In this document: positions 25,082-26,270 of the stretch, piece after piece
How the letters are laid out: each line of letters opens with the position of its first letter
Numbering within the stretch: position 1 is the stretch's first letter
NCBI GenBank assembly: GCA_028693695.1
Contig: JAQUUV010000005.1
Span: 1-26,270, forward strand
From: Syntrophomonas sp.
GTDB lineage: Bacteria; Bacillota; Syntrophomonadia; Syntrophomonadales; Syntrophomonadaceae
Length of the DNA: 26,270 nucleotides
Direction: 5' to 3'
Notes under the pieces: generated by a model
Seen by the model: the letters and a program-made list of their open reading frames with translations, nothing else
Databases searched by the model: none
What the model was told of the DNA's origin: nothing
Translations under genes and position numbers: made by a program

Positions 25082-25138
25082 TTAGTTAACAAACTAAATA
25101 TATTACAAAAAAACAAGAAAATAAGGAGGAAATTAAAA

Positions 25139-26152
25139 ATGGCAAAAATGTATTATGACTCTGACGCTAATCTGGATCTTTTAAAGGGTAAAACTGTAGC
25201 GGTAATAGGATATGGTTCCCAGGGTCATGCCCAGGCTCAGAACCTTCACGATAGTGGAGTGAACGTAGTAGTAGGTCTAAGAAAACCATTTGATGATATT
25301 ACCCAACGGGAATGGGACAAAGTAATTGCAGCAGGAATTAAGGTCATGACTACTCCTGAAGCAGCTGAAGCAGGTGATATTATTCAAATTTTGGTTCCTG
25401 ATGAATTGCAGGCCAGAGTATATAAAGAAGAGATTAAACCTTTCTTAAAAGAAGGCAATGCCCTGTGCTTTTCCCACGGATTTAACATTCATTTTGGCCA
25501 AATAGTACCTCCTGCTTTTGTAGACGTATTTATGGTAGCTCCCAAAGGCCCTGGACATATGGTAAGACGTACGTATGAACAGGGTGCAGGAGTTCCCGCC
25601 ATCGTTGCTGTGGAACAGGATTATTCCGGTAAGGCCAAAGAACTTGGATTAGCCTATGCTTGCGGAATTGGTGCCACCAGAGCCGGAGTTATCGAAACTA
25701 CATTTAAAGAGGAGACCGAAACTGACCTGTTTGGTGAACAGTGTGTATTGTGTGGTGGAGTTACCCAACTGGTAAAAATCGGATTTGAGACTCTGGTGGA
25801 AGCTGGCTACCAGCCGGAAATTGCTTATTTTGAATGTTTCCACGAGTTGAAATTAATTGTTGACCTGATGAATGAAGGCGGTATGAGTAAGATGCGTCAC
25901 TCCATCAGTGATACTGCTGAATGGGGAGATTATATCAAAGGACCTAAAATTATTGGGGAAGAAGCTCGGTGGGCTATGGAAGAAGCTCTCACCGAGATTC
26001 AAGATGGTACTTTTGCCAAGAACTGGATATTGGAAAACATGGTGGGTCGTCCGCAATTCAATGCTCTCAGAAGACAGGGTAAGGAACACTTGATAGAGGA
26101 AGTAGGGGCTGAACTACGTAGTATGATGTCATGGCTCAAAGAAAGCAAGTAA
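25139..26152 (+). CDS. ilvC: Ketol-acid reductoisomerase, class I
   Basis: The 337-residue, Mg2+- and NAD(P)H-dependent enzyme converts acetolactate and acetohydroxybutyrate to the dihydroxy acids used by IlvD. The Rossmann motif GYGSQGHAQAQNL (about 24-36) is followed by VVVGLRK, with the expected cofactor-binding loop. The metal-binding acidic residues lie in ETETDLFGEQCVLCGG (about 187-202), and a further acidic site is near CFHELKLIVDLM. The length is that of the short, class I type. The ATG has AGGAGG eight to ten bases upstream. It is the last gene of ilvBNC here; a terminator follows at 26190. Confidence 0.97.
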   Translation: MAKMYYDSDANLDLLKGKTVAVIGYGSQGHAQAQNLHDSGVNVVVGLRKPFDDITQREWDKVIAAGIKVMTTPEAAEAGDIIQILVPDELQARVYKEEIKPFLKEGNALCFSHGFNIHFGQIVPPAFVDVFMVAPKGPGHMVRRTYEQGAGVPAIVAVEQDYSGKAKELGLAYACGIGATRAGVIETTFKEETETDLFGEQCVLCGGVTQLVKIGFETLVEAGYQPEIAYFECFHELKLIVDLMNEGGMSKMRHSISDTAEWGDYIKGPKIIGEEARWAMEEALTEIQDGTFAKNWILENMVGRPQFNALRRQGKEHLIEEVGAELRSMMSWLKESK

Positions 26153-26189
26153 ACGCAGTTATTTCTCTACAGGATTACAGCTTAAATAA

Positions 26190-26218
26190 TTAAGGGTTGG
26201 GGATATCCCAATCCTTAA
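26190..26218 (+). terminator. Terminator-like hairpin after ilvC
   Basis: TTAAGGGTTGGG (26190-26201) pairs with CCCAATCCTTAA (26207-26218) over 12 positions with one G-U pair, followed by an A+T-rich stretch with short T runs. The sequence after 26219 is very A+T-rich to the window end with no further gene. Confidence 0.7.
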
Positions 26219-26270
26219 TTTAATTAAAATTTTAAATTCTACCGTAATTAAAAATTAAGAATTAAAAATT

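Overview
The window looks like chromosomal DNA from an anaerobic, low-to-medium G+C clostridial Firmicute. The grounds are strong AGGAGG-type ribosome binding sites, frequent GTG and TTG starts, a T-box riboswitch controlling branched-chain amino acid genes, and several c-di-GMP proteins. A phasin-like protein beside a MaoC-type hydratase suggests polyhydroxyalkanoate storage, which would fit a Syntrophomonadaceae-like organism. That assignment is inference, because no rRNA or other phylogenetic marker is present.

Left part (1-4.6 kb): two minus-strand genes, a seven-bladed beta-propeller protein and a cysteine-rich DUF4489-type protein, each sit behind a near-duplicate upstream module of about 130 bp. 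A small frameshifted ORF follows. Then come a membrane PAS-GGDEF diguanylate cyclase and a convergent cell-wall amidase whose stop codon overlaps that of the cyclase.

Middle part (4.6-19.6 kb): an ABC exporter pair and rmuC lie on the minus strand. On the plus strand are a PAS-PAS-PAS-GGDEF-HD-GYP protein, a divergent dUTPase-like protein, a two-TM K+ channel with an RCK domain, a secreted beta-propeller protein, a phasin-like protein and an (R)-enoyl-CoA hydratase-like protein. A stand-alone HD-GYP gene and a small membrane protein follow on the minus strand, and then a large protein of unknown function on the plus strand. Five copies of an unannotated repeat, all in the same orientation, lie between these genes. 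One copy is a nearly complete imperfect palindrome of about 169 bp.

Right part (19.6-26.27 kb): a sigma-A-type promoter and a T-box leader (probable Ile AUC specifier) precede ilvE-ilvD. A hairpin pair follows ilvD, then ilvB-ilvN-ilvC and a final terminator. Together these encode acetohydroxyacid synthase (both subunits), ketol-acid reductoisomerase, dihydroxy-acid dehydratase and the transaminase, which is the complete common valine/isoleucine pathway.

The most unusual items are the repeat family, the duplicated upstream module, the dUTPase-like protein with altered and missing motifs, and a probable internal translation start in the K+ channel gene. The large unknown protein is also worth attention. 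No strong evidence for a wholly new multi-gene system was found.
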